DNA of 64,000 bases, from NCBI GenBank assembly GCA_963730285.1, contig CAVSQY010000009.1:62001-126000 (forward strand), written 5' to 3'. Numbering within the stretch: position 1 is the first letter of the stretch; each line of letters opens with the position of its first letter. This DNA comes from JARDZU01 sp963730285 (GTDB lineage Bacteria; Actinomycetota; Acidimicrobiia; Spongiisociales; ZC4RG35). Shown piece after piece: positions 56,957 to 64,000 of the stretch. Position numbers and translations under genes: made by a program. Under the pieces are notes generated by a model. That model ran no database searches. It worked only from the letters and a program-made list of their open reading frames with translations, and was not told the origin of the DNA.

Positions 56957-57972
56957 CCGTCCGGGTGGGAGTCCTTGGTGCCGGGACCGTAGGTGGCGCG
57001 CTAATCGGTCGCCTCCTCAACGATCGCGATGCGATCAGGGCAAAGTCCGGCGTTGATCTCGAGGTCAAGCTCGTCGCGATCCGCGACCCGGCCAAGTCGC
57101 GCTCTTTCGAGCTCGATCCGAGCCGGATTACGACGGATCCACTCTCTCTGGTTACGGATCCGACAGTCGACGTCGTCGTTGAAGCAATTGGTGGCCTGGA
57201 CCCTGCCGGCGAACTGGTGCTCGCCGCCCTGAAGGCCGGCAAGCCAGTGGTGACCGCGAACAAGGAGTTGATCGCCACCCGCGGCGAGGAGATTGCCGAG
57301 GCAGCGAAGCGATCAGGTGTCCAAGTCATGTACGAGGCAGCAGTAGGAGGTGGGATACCGGTGATAAGGCCTCTTGCCGAGAGCCTGGCCGGCGAGGACA
57401 TCGACGTGATCACCGGCATCGTCAACGGCACCACCAATTACATCCTGACCGCGATGGCCGAGGACGGCAGCAGCTATGCAGACGCTCTGGCCGAGGCCCA
57501 GAAGCTCGGTTATGCCGAGGCCGATCCGGCCGACGACGTATCGGGGCGGGACGCTGCGTTCAAGACGGCCATCCTGGCCAGCCTTGCCTTCGGACATCGA
57601 GTTGGGCCGTGGGAAGTCCAATGTGAGGGAATAGAAGGGGTGACCTCAGGAGACATCGCAGAGGCACACGACAGAGGTTCGGTGATAAAGCTGGTCGGGA
57701 CCGCCCGGCGCGTCGACGACAAAGTCGTGGCGACCGTTGGCCCACAAGCGCTGCCGGCTGACCATCCCCTCGCTGGCATCAACGGTGTCACCAACGCCAT
57801 ATTCATCGAGGGCCCGTCGGTTGGGAGACTTCTGTTCACTGGCCCTGGTGCGGGCGGCCAGCCCACATCGAGCTCGATGTTGGGTGATCTGATCCAAGTG
57901 GCTTCGCGCGGCCGGGGAAAACGAAGCTCCGCGAACGATCCACGAGTCCGACGCCAACTCCTCCACCGCTAG
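56953..57972 (+). CDS. hom: Homoserine dehydrogenase, short form without ACT domain
   Basis: A 339-aa NAD(P)-dependent enzyme that makes homoserine from aspartate semialdehyde. The Rossmann loop is VGVLGAGTVGGALIGRLLND. The catalytic core has KPVVTANKELIATRGEEIAE, YEAAVGGGIPVIRPLAESLA, GIVNGTTNYILTAMAEDGSS and GYAEADPADDVSGRDAAFK. It ends shortly after the dimer region (GPGAGGQPTSSSMLGDLIQ), about 90 residues short of the roughly 430-aa type that carries a C-terminal ACT domain for threonine feedback. Expression is likely set by the upstream attenuator. It is divergent from metH. Confidence 0.95.
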   Translation: MTVRVGVLGAGTVGGALIGRLLNDRDAIRAKSGVDLEVKLVAIRDPAKSRSFELDPSRITTDPLSLVTDPTVDVVVEAIGGLDPAGELVLAALKAGKPVVTANKELIATRGEEIAEAAKRSGVQVMYEAAVGGGIPVIRPLAESLAGEDIDVITGIVNGTTNYILTAMAEDGSSYADALAEAQKLGYAEADPADDVSGRDAAFKTAILASLAFGHRVGPWEVQCEGIEGVTSGDIAEAHDRGSVIKLVGTARRVDDKVVATVGPQALPADHPLAGINGVTNAIFIEGPSVGRLLFTGPGAGGQPTSSSMLGDLIQVASRGRGKRSSANDPRVRRQLLHR

Positions 57973-58090
57973 GGCTCTGAGGTTCCCGGCGTGGGCGGGT
58001 CAGCATCGGCCTCCATCGTCCGAGCACCCAGACTGACACATAGGTGGCCGGCGATTGCCGCCCGGTCACGTCTCGCGTAGCTGATCAGCG

Positions 58091-58576
58091 TTAGGCCCCG
58101 AGCCATTCCCTGATCTGCCTGACAGACGACTCGACGCTCGAGTTCGTGGTGTCCACCGTGAGGTCGGCGACCTCCTCAAACAACGCCGATCTGGCCGCCA
58201 GGTCTTCCTCAGGTGATAGTTGCCGACGATGTGAGCCCACTGACTGTCGCAGCTCGCGGACCGCTCGTCCTGCGGTGAGCCAGACACAAGTGGCCGTGGA
58301 CAGCATTTGACGGGTTTCCCAATGGTCGATCACCGACGCCGCTGCTGCGACAACGATCGGGGCCTCCTGGCGCAAGGCGGCTACGAGCATCTCCAACTCC
58401 AAGCGATGTAGCTCCTCGACGCCTTGGTCCAGGGCAATCTCACGCCCGGTATGCCCGGTCGCGGCCAGAAGTTGTTGATCGGAGTCGATGAATGCGCATC
58501 CGAGTTGGTCGGCCAACATCCGGCCGACCGTGGTCTTCCCCGCCGCCATCTGACCTACCAGGACGATCCGGGTCAC
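58091..58576 (-). CDS. Shikimate kinase-like P-loop kinase
   Basis: A 161-aa nucleotide kinase fold. The P loop is VLVGQMAAGKTTVGRMLADQ, followed by LGCAFIDSDQQLLAATGHTG (compare F-DSD of shikimate kinase, Asp for substrate) and ELHRLELEMLVAALRQ. APIVVAAAASVIDHWETRQM replaces the usual VVSTGGG motif, so the substrate-binding glycines are lost. It may act on another small molecule. GTG 58576 overlaps the TfoX-N gene stop (GTGA), so both are coupled. An aroK for the shikimate pathway is probably elsewhere. Confidence 0.75.
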   Translation of the reverse strand: MTRIVLVGQMAAGKTTVGRMLADQLGCAFIDSDQQLLAATGHTGREIALDQGVEELHRLELEMLVAALRQEAPIVVAAAASVIDHWETRQMLSTATCVWLTAGRAVRELRQSVGSHRRQLSPEEDLAARSALFEEVADLTVDTTNSSVESSVRQIREWLGA

Positions 58577-58875
58577 TCGATGCAAAGACCGCGATCGATC
58601 CAAGAGATGAGACCGTGGTCGTCTTCGATCGTGCTCGGCTCCACCAGGACCCATCCGGGCACGGGCCTGTCAGCGAATTGCAGCGACCGGACCCCCGTCC
58701 CAGCCAGAAGCATCTCCCATTCGTCGACATCGACCGTGACACAAAGGCACCCGTCGATGACCGCGGCGGCCATCGACCCGTTCAAGAAATACCCGACACC
58801 ACTCAACACACGGCGGACCGTCACCTCACCTCGTTCGGTGAGAAGCTGACGTATCCGGGTTTCGAGATCTGGCAT
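58573..58875 (-). CDS. TfoX N-terminal domain protein
   Basis: A 100-aa protein fitting the TfoX_N fold: VRRVLSGVGYFLNGSMAAAV, IDGCLCVTVDVDEWEMLLAG, VRSLQFADRPVPGWVLVEPS and the end LISWIDRGLCIE. In TfoX this half accompanies competence regulation; stand-alone versions in actinomycetes have no defined role. ATG 58875 is chosen; the longer frame upstream lacks similarity. It is translationally coupled to a shikimate kinase-like gene. Confidence 0.78.
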   Translation of the reverse strand: MPDLETRIRQLLTERGEVTVRRVLSGVGYFLNGSMAAAVIDGCLCVTVDVDEWEMLLAGTGVRSLQFADRPVPGWVLVEPSTIEDDHGLISWIDRGLCIE

Positions 58876-59245
58876 CGATGCGAATCTACGGCAGTCGAGT
58901 CGGCTCGATGCGATCGGGGGACTCGCCCGATGTGGGTCGATGGCTATCGGGGTGGTGGGGATGGTCGTCGTGTTTCTGCCGAGGGAGAGTGGTTGTTTGT
59001 GCCCTGATACCGATGACGCTGATAGTCGCAACACAGAGGACCTCTTGGCTGTAAGTTCAGATAAGCGTTGGTCGACTGTTTCACTCGTCGTGGGGTGAGC
59101 CTCAGATAGTGGGCCGCCCTCCGACGTAGCGGGCGATATCGAACCGGTCCATGGTCTGACCGATGCTCCACGGGGATGCGGGAGACCTGTTCAATAGATT
59201 GTGACACCCATCCCCTAAGGTCGTCGCAGCGACGAGAGGTGGGGC
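58876..59245. other. Gene-poor stretch between TfoX-N and the cysteine synthase-family gene
   Basis: About 370 bases with no convincing reading frame on either strand. It must hold the promoters of the divergent TfoX-N and cysteine synthase-family genes. Around 59024-59090 the sequence is locally less GC-rich. I see no tRNA, no strong hairpin and no repeat shared with the rest of the window. Confidence 0.5.
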
Positions 59246-60178
59246 ATGGGCGTAGGCAAATCGATGATCGAAGTCGTGGGCAACACCCCTGTCGTCAAGC
59301 TCAACAGGGTGGTGCCGGATGATGCCGCCGATGTGTTCGTGAAACTGGAGTGGTTCAACCCGACCGGCTCGTACAAGGATCGCATGGCCCTGGCCATGAT
59401 CGAAGAGGCGGAAGCCCGTGGTGACCTCAGGCCGGGCATGACCGTGATCGAGTACACCGGCGGGAGCACCGGGTCCTCGCTCGCATATGTCTGTGCCGCC
59501 AAGGGTTACGCCTTCAAAGTGGTCTCCTCCGATGCCTTTGCCAAGGAGAAGCTGAGGACGATGACGGCCTTCGGTGCCGATCTCGTGATCGTGCCCAGCG
59601 ACGACGGTCAGATCACGCCCGATCTCGTGCCACGGATGATGGACAAGGCGCGGGAACTGGCCGCCGAGCCGAACACCTATTGGACCGACCAGATGCGCAA
59701 TCACGATTCGCTCGTCGGCTATCGCGAAGTGGGTGAAGAGTTGTTGGCGCAGATGGATCGTCCCATCGATGTGTTCTGCGCCGCCGTCGGTACTGCTGGG
59801 TTGGCAATGGGCGTCTCGGCGGCTCTCCATGAGGCGGGCTCGGCGACGAGGGTCGTCGTCTTCGAGCCGGCCTCCACGCCCGTGATCTCCAAGGGCGAAG
59901 TCGGTATCCACCATGTCGAGGGGATAGGAGTCGGTTTCATCCCGCCCCTGCTGGAAGAGAGTCTGTACGACGAGGTCATGGCGATAGATGAGAGCGAGGC
60001 CCGGCTGATGTCCCGGCGACTTGCCGCCGAGGAGGGTCTGCTCGCCGGGACTTCCACCGGTCTCAATGTCGCCGGTGCCATCCGACTGGCCGTGGCTGTG
60101 GGGAGCGGGCACACCGTGGTGACGGTGGCGGTCGACACCGGTCTCAAGTACCTGGGCGGAGATCTCTACAACCCCTGA
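59246..60178 (+). CDS. Cysteine synthase-family PLP enzyme
   Basis: A 310-aa fold II PLP enzyme. The PLP Lys is in FNPTGSYKDRMALAMIEEAE, the Asn loop is replaced by EYTGGSTGSSLAYVCAAKG, and the phosphate loop is CAAVGTAGLAMGVSAAL. HHVEGIGVGFIPPLL and GLLAGTSTGLNVAGAIRL are family features. Canonical CysK reads PxxSxKDR; here NPTGSYKDR, so O-acetylserine sulfhydrylase, cystathionine beta-synthase-like or another beta-replacement activity are all possible. The ribosome site GACGAGAGGTGGGGC precedes ATG 59246. It has no sulfur gene directly beside it. Confidence 0.88.
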   Translation: MGVGKSMIEVVGNTPVVKLNRVVPDDAADVFVKLEWFNPTGSYKDRMALAMIEEAEARGDLRPGMTVIEYTGGSTGSSLAYVCAAKGYAFKVVSSDAFAKEKLRTMTAFGADLVIVPSDDGQITPDLVPRMMDKARELAAEPNTYWTDQMRNHDSLVGYREVGEELLAQMDRPIDVFCAAVGTAGLAMGVSAALHEAGSATRVVVFEPASTPVISKGEVGIHHVEGIGVGFIPPLLEESLYDEVMAIDESEARLMSRRLAAEEGLLAGTSTGLNVAGAIRLAVAVGSGHTVVTVAVDTGLKYLGGDLYNP

Positions 60179-60185
60179 GCTTCGT

Positions 60186-60959
60186 TCAGCCCGGTTTCTC
60201 CTCCAACGCCAACCTCTCTCTGATCGAGCCCATCACCCGCTTCGGGTACGGCGCTGACTCTCCCCGACCCTCGGCGAAATCGATCGCAGCGGCGATCTCG
60301 TCCCGCTGCGCAGCAACGTAGTCCCTATCGACGACATCACCATGACCGGGGATCACCACACCGTCGATCGACAGTTCCAGGCGACCGAGGGTTTCCACCC
60401 AGGCGTTTGGGAATGAGTCCCCGAAGGAAGGCGGAGCCCCCTCTTCTATCAGGTCACCCGCCACGCAGATGTCGTCGACCAACACCACTATGTCCGAGTC
60501 GGTGTGACCGCTCCCTGGATGCCAAAGCGTGACACGCCGCTCGCCAAGGTAGATGTCGAGCCGGTCGTCGAATGTGACTTGCGGTGGTGCTATGTCGACC
60601 TCGAGAAACAGGTGTCTCTCGTCTAGCGGGATCCAATTTTCAGTCGTGAGCTCGACCTTGACCTGCTCCCCATTGGCGAGCAGCTCGCCCCGGCAGCGGG
60701 TGTGCCCAACGATCCTCGACTCCGGGAAACGGGAATTGCCAAAGGTGTGATCCCAATGAAAGTGGGTGTTGACCAGCCAGCCAACCGGGCCCTGGGTCAA
60801 GGTTGCGAGGTCGGACCTCAGCTCGTCGGCGTCGGGATGGGTTGCTCGGCTGTCCACCACCATGACGTCGTCACCACCGATGATGGCCACGATGTTCTGA
60901 TCGAGCCGTCGATATCTGCGTCGGAAGACTCCGGCGCCTAATTCTTCCCAGACCGACAC
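60186..60959 (-). CDS. Metallo-beta-lactamase-fold hydrolase
   Basis: A 257-aa MBL-fold protein. Metal ligands are NTHFHWDHTFGNSRF, LWHPGSGHTDSDIVVLVDD with the His, VAGDLIEEGAPPSFGD with the Asp, and VIPGHGDVVDRDY. It resembles the SoxH/cyclase-like MBL group. There is no signal peptide. The substrate is unknown. Gene order (an aminotransferase and an aldehyde dehydrogenase upstream on the same strand, 12-base gap) suggests a common small-molecule pathway. Confidence 0.88.
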   Translation of the reverse strand: MSVWEELGAGVFRRRYRRLDQNIVAIIGGDDVMVVDSRATHPDADELRSDLATLTQGPVGWLVNTHFHWDHTFGNSRFPESRIVGHTRCRGELLANGEQVKVELTTENWIPLDERHLFLEVDIAPPQVTFDDRLDIYLGERRVTLWHPGSGHTDSDIVVLVDDICVAGDLIEEGAPPSFGDSFPNAWVETLGRLELSIDGVVIPGHGDVVDRDYVAAQRDEIAAAIDFAEGRGESAPYPKRVMGSIRERLALEEKPG

Positions 60960-60971
60960 CGGGCCGGCGCC

Positions 60972-62282
60972 TCAGCCCTTCGCCTCGCCGAGTGCCTCGT
61001 CGAACACCTGCAACGTGGTGGCTACATCCTCGTCGGTGTGCGCAGCGCAGACGAACCACGGCTCGAGGGCGTCCGGGCAGGGCATCACGCCACGCCGGAT
61101 CATGCCGAAGAGGGTCTCCTCATAGAGGTTCTCATCGTGCTTGGCCGTGTCTCTGAAGTCATCGAGATCACCCTCACCGAAGAAGATGGAGAACATGGCC
61201 GGATGACCGATGGTCTTCCCCTCGATCCCATGATCGGCCATGACCCTCTCGATGCCTTCCATGAGGGCCCGCCCGACCTTCTCGATCTGGGCGTGTGGCT
61301 CTCCGGTGGTAAGTCGATCGACGGTTGCGGCGGCGGCCGCAGCCGCGATGGCGTTCCCCGAGTAGGTGCCGGCTTGGGCGATGCCGCCTTGCTTCCACCC
61401 CTCGGCCAAGTCGGAAGTCATGGCTATGGCAGCCACCGGGAAACCATTACCCAGAGCCTTGGCATAGGTGCCGATGTCGGGTTTCACCCCGAAATATTCG
61501 TTGGCGCCACCGACTGCGACGCGAAACCCGGTCTTCACCTCGTCGAAGATCAGCACGGCGCCGTGCTGATCACATAGATCTCTGAGACCGGCCAGGAAGC
61601 CCTCCTTCGGCATGATCCCAAAAGCGTTTCCCAGCATGGGCTCAACGATCACAGCTGCTATCCGCTCCCCCTCGTCCCGAAAGGCGCGTGTGGCCAGATC
61701 GAGGTCGTTGAAGGGAAGTGTGCGGATATAGGTGCGGATCGAGTCGGGTATCCCCGAGCTCGACTGCAGCGGGATCGGCCGGAACCGCGAACCGAGACCG
61801 GATACAGGAACGCCCGCCGTGGAGAACATGACATAGTCGTGAACCCCGTGATATTGGCCCTCGAATTTGAGCACGACGTCGCGACCGGTGTATCCGCGCG
61901 CAAGGCGAATGGCGTGCATCGTCGTCTCGGTCCCGGTGTTGGAGAATCGCATGGCATCGGGCCATTGCAGAGCCGCCATCACCTTCTCGGCCGCCTCGAT
62001 CTCACGACGTTGTGTCATGGCGAAGCTGGAGGCCTCGGCGGCGGTCTCGGCAACGGCGAGCGAAACGGCCTCGTCTCCATGACCAAGGATGATCGGGCCA
62101 AAGCCCAATTGGAAGTCGATATAGCGCTTACCGTCCATGTCGAAGAGATGGCCCGCTTCACCATGGTCGATGACAATCGTGTCGTCTTCGCCCCAATAGC
62201 GGAACTGGCTCGACACCCCGTTGATCAGCACCTTCCGGGCCCTCTCGAACCACTGCTTTGTTTGATCACCCTGGAGGCTCAT
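60972..62282 (-). CDS. Class III aminotransferase (glutamate-1-semialdehyde aminomutase-like)
   Basis: A 436-aa PLP aminotransferase. ATG 62282 follows GGAAGGAGTGAGAAC, a very good ribosome site. MRFSNTGTETTMHAIRLARG, KFEGQYHGVHDYVMFS, LIFDEVKTGFRVAVGGANEY and YAKALGNGFPVAAIAMTSDL (PLP Lys) are clear. The glutamate-1-semialdehyde aminomutase group is the nearest match, but the setting (aldehyde dehydrogenase and MBL hydrolase genes) argues for a catabolic transaminase rather than haem synthesis. It lies 4 bases after the aldehyde dehydrogenase gene. A role in beta-alanine or GABA-like breakdown is possible. Confidence 0.88.
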   Translation of the reverse strand: MSLQGDQTKQWFERARKVLINGVSSQFRYWGEDDTIVIDHGEAGHLFDMDGKRYIDFQLGFGPIILGHGDEAVSLAVAETAAEASSFAMTQRREIEAAEKVMAALQWPDAMRFSNTGTETTMHAIRLARGYTGRDVVLKFEGQYHGVHDYVMFSTAGVPVSGLGSRFRPIPLQSSSGIPDSIRTYIRTLPFNDLDLATRAFRDEGERIAAVIVEPMLGNAFGIMPKEGFLAGLRDLCDQHGAVLIFDEVKTGFRVAVGGANEYFGVKPDIGTYAKALGNGFPVAAIAMTSDLAEGWKQGGIAQAGTYSGNAIAAAAAAATVDRLTTGEPHAQIEKVGRALMEGIERVMADHGIEGKTIGHPAMFSIFFGEGDLDDFRDTAKHDENLYEETLFGMIRRGVMPCPDALEPWFVCAAHTDEDVATTLQVFDEALGEAKG

Positions 62283-62286
62283 GTTC

Positions 62287-63741
62287 TCACTCCTTCCGGA
62301 ACCACCACGGCTTGGGCACCAGCTCCAGGTTCCAGTGCACATGCCGCAGGGTCGTGAAACTGTCGAGTGCCTCGACACCCAATTCCCTCGCGTCCCCGCT
62401 CGCCCTCACGCCGCCAAACGGGGCGGCCAGGTTGTCGACCACGGGATCGTTGACCCAGACCGTACCTACCCGTAACTCACGGTAAGCCCTTTCGACCCTG
62501 GATGGGCTGGACGTGTAGATGCTCGCACCAAGGCCGTACGGCGTATCAGCTGCGAGTTCGAAGGCCGCGTCGTCATCATCGAACGACATGATCGGCATAA
62601 CCGGGCCAAATGTCTCGTCACGCATCAAGTCCATGTCGTGATCGACGCCGGTCACCACCGTCGGCTCCATGAAGAATCCGGGGCGTTCCAACTCCGCCCC
62701 ACCGGCGGCTATCTCGGCTCCCTTGGCCACAGCTCGATCAAGCATCTCGAGCACGCCTCGCCTCCTCGCTTCGCTCCGCATCGGCCCGATCTGGGTCTCT
62801 GCATCGAAGGGATCCCCGACCCGGATCGAGCTCGCTATCTCGACCGCGTGATCGAGAAATTCCTGATAGCTGTCGGTGTGGACATAGACCCGCTCGGTGG
62901 ATGTGCAGACCTGACCGGCATTGAGGAACGAGGCCCACACCACACCCTCCGCCGCCACCCGCGGGTCGACGTCGTCGAACACCACGGCCGGGTCCTTGCC
63001 ACCCAGCTCGAGGTGGGATGGTTTCACCAAGTTGGCACAAAGCCCGGCGAGTCGGCGGCCCACTTCGGTCGAACCGGTGAAGGCGACCATGTCCACGAGG
63101 GGGTCTGTGACCAAGCCCTCACCAATAGTTCGCCCCGGGCCCATGACAGTATTGACCACTCCTGGCGGCAGGCAGTCGCCAAAGATCTCGGCGAGCACGA
63201 TGAGCGAGAGCGGGGTCTCGCTGGCGGGCTTGATCACCACCGTGTTTCCCATGGCAAGTGCGGGCGCCACTTTGAAGACGAGGAGCAAGAGCGGGTAGTT
63301 CCAGGGGACGAGACATCCAATCACCCCATACGGCTGGCGTAGAACGAGGGAGAGCTGGCCGGGATCGTTGGACGGGGCCACCCGGCCACCGGACACCCGC
63401 GCCAGCTCGGCGTACTGACGGAACAGGTCCCGGGCCATGTCTACATAGAGGTGGTTGCGTGTCAGGGGTCTCCCCGTCTCCCTGGTCAGCGCCTCAGCCA
63501 GCCGGTCGCGATCGGCCTCGATCCTCTCGGACACGGCAAGAAGCCGGGCGCTGCGCTCCGGTTGGGATGTGGCATGCCAAACCGGCTGAGCATGGGCCGC
63601 TGCCCCGGTGGCGGCGGCTAGTTGGCTTGGGTCGGCCGAGCTGAGAGACACATGTGCCCGGCCAGTGGCCGGGTCGATGACGTCAAACGAGGCGCCTTCT
63701 CCGCGCACCAGGGCGCCGTCGATCAGGAGATGGTCGGCCAC
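62287..63741 (-). CDS. NAD(P)-dependent aldehyde dehydrogenase
   Basis: A 484-aa aldehyde dehydrogenase. LRQPYGVIGCLVPWNYPLLL, the glycine loop VAFTGSTEVGRRLAGL, the active Glu in LELGGKDPAVVFDD and the catalytic Cys in FLNAGQVCTSTERVYV are all present. RDETFGPVMPIMSF is typical. GTG 63741 is preferred because it lies behind GGGG and begins ADHLLIDGALVRGEG; an ATG at 63783 adds 14 non-family residues. It is divergent from a second aldehyde dehydrogenase at the window edge. It probably oxidises the aldehyde made by the downstream aminotransferase. Confidence 0.93.
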   Translation of the reverse strand: MADHLLIDGALVRGEGASFDVIDPATGRAHVSLSSADPSQLAAATGAAAHAQPVWHATSQPERSARLLAVSERIEADRDRLAEALTRETGRPLTRNHLYVDMARDLFRQYAELARVSGGRVAPSNDPGQLSLVLRQPYGVIGCLVPWNYPLLLLVFKVAPALAMGNTVVIKPASETPLSLIVLAEIFGDCLPPGVVNTVMGPGRTIGEGLVTDPLVDMVAFTGSTEVGRRLAGLCANLVKPSHLELGGKDPAVVFDDVDPRVAAEGVVWASFLNAGQVCTSTERVYVHTDSYQEFLDHAVEIASSIRVGDPFDAETQIGPMRSEARRRGVLEMLDRAVAKGAEIAAGGAELERPGFFMEPTVVTGVDHDMDLMRDETFGPVMPIMSFDDDDAAFELAADTPYGLGASIYTSSPSRVERAYRELRVGTVWVNDPVVDNLAAPFGGVRASGDARELGVEALDSFTTLRHVHWNLELVPKPWWFRKE

Positions 63742-63799
63742 GACCCCAATGATACTGAACAGCCATTCAGTCGGAAAGCGCATTGACTACGGTTCGACC

Positions 63800-64000
63800 A
63801 TGGCTACGGATCTGAGACTCTTCATCGCCGGTGAGTGGACCGAGGGAACCGGTGACGACCACTATGAGGTTCGCTCGCCGGTCAATGGCGAGCACATCTA
63901 CAACCTCCCCAAGGCTTCACAGAACGACATCGACCGAGCCGTCGTCGCCGCCAGGGAGGCCACCGAAGAAATGCGGCATTGGACCGCATTCGAGAGGGCG
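63800..64000 (+). CDS. Aldehyde dehydrogenase, N-terminal part (cut by window edge)
   Basis: ATG 63800 opens a frame of 67 codons to the window edge. LRLFIAGEWTEGTGDDHYEV followed by SPVNGEHIYNLPKASQNDID and RAVVAAREATEEM is the normal N-terminus of an aldehyde dehydrogenase. It is divergent from the gene at 62287-63741 with 58 bases between. The catalytic part is outside, so the subtype is unknown. Confidence 0.82.
   Translation, partial: MATDLRLFIAGEWTEGTGDDHYEVRSPVNGEHIYNLPKASQNDIDRAVVAAREATEEMRHWTAFERA

Noticed and set aside
58944..59207. Minus-strand frame of 87 codons with a transposase-like feel
   Set aside because: No catalytic residues, inverted repeats or similar copy in the window; left unannotated.
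59102..60112. 336-codon minus-strand frame opposite the cysteine synthase-family gene
   Set aside because: Antisense shadow; the plus strand has PLP-binding motifs.
1..64000. tRNA, rRNA, insertion sequences, prophage, toxin-antitoxin or restriction genes
   Set aside because: Looked for on both strands by eye; no cloverleaf, transposase, integrase or related signature was seen. A tRNAscan or profile search would be decisive.

Overview
The window is a GC-rich, densely packed bacterial chromosome segment with about 67 recognisable protein genes and no tRNA, rRNA, insertion sequence, phage gene or CRISPR array that I could find. The gene set points to a free-living actinomycete: a GlgE gene beside glgB, an F420-type luciferase-like oxidoreductase, an RsbW/RsbV/SigB partner-switching module with a SpoIIE phosphatase, a RskA-type anti-sigma factor, and Thr-rich surface proteins. 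Acidimicrobiia or a close relative is my best guess, but that is inference and no marker gene settles it.

Layout. 1-5943 (minus): Tad-type secreted/pilus proteins followed by glgB, a GH57 protein and the start of glgE. 6161-7892: ECF sigma factor with a coupled DUF5667-like partner that ends in a (Asn-Gly)12 repeat, then a 57-aa gene. 8230-9945: histidine kinase plus exported protein. 10162-13804: stress-response switch, including a sigma factor carrying a degenerate RsbW-like domain. 14076-16150: GH32-like/GH68 fructan gene pair behind a SigB-type promoter. 16188-23267: osmC, typA, a tightly regulated two-peptide operon, a cyclase-ATPase-TPR regulator and an F420-dependent oxidoreductase. 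23332-27289: metY-metX-lysA behind an attenuator. 27270-37508: mmsA, rhodanese, metallopeptidase, CPBP protease, then a pyrimidine-type catabolic and ABC-uptake operon. 37619-46584: lipid-related enzymes. 46610-52069: SigK/RskA/MpaB operon and a second kinase plus surface protein pair. 52202-57972: metF-like and metH genes behind a SAM-I riboswitch, divergent from hom behind a second attenuator. 58091-64000: shikimate kinase-like, TfoX-N, a cysteine synthase-family protein, MBL-fold hydrolase, class III aminotransferase and two aldehyde dehydrogenases.

The most notable signal is the sulfur amino-acid control logic. metY and hom share the same promoter form (TTGACT-N17-TACCTT), a short leader peptide with Cys-Met and Pro-Cys codons ending in GTG TAG, and a terminator capped by a GCAA loop. 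In each case an antiterminator can be drawn that is mutually exclusive with the terminator. metH, by contrast, has a SAM-I riboswitch whose downstream helix seems to hide the ribosome site of a 19-codon leader ORF that overlaps the metH start. Other notable points are the sigma factor fused to a pseudo-anti-sigma domain, a two-peptide operon whose promoter is packed with GTAATGAG half-sites, a palindromic SigB-type promoter, a perfect 16-bp intercistronic hairpin in the uptake operon, and two look-alike kinase plus membrane-anchored protein loci.
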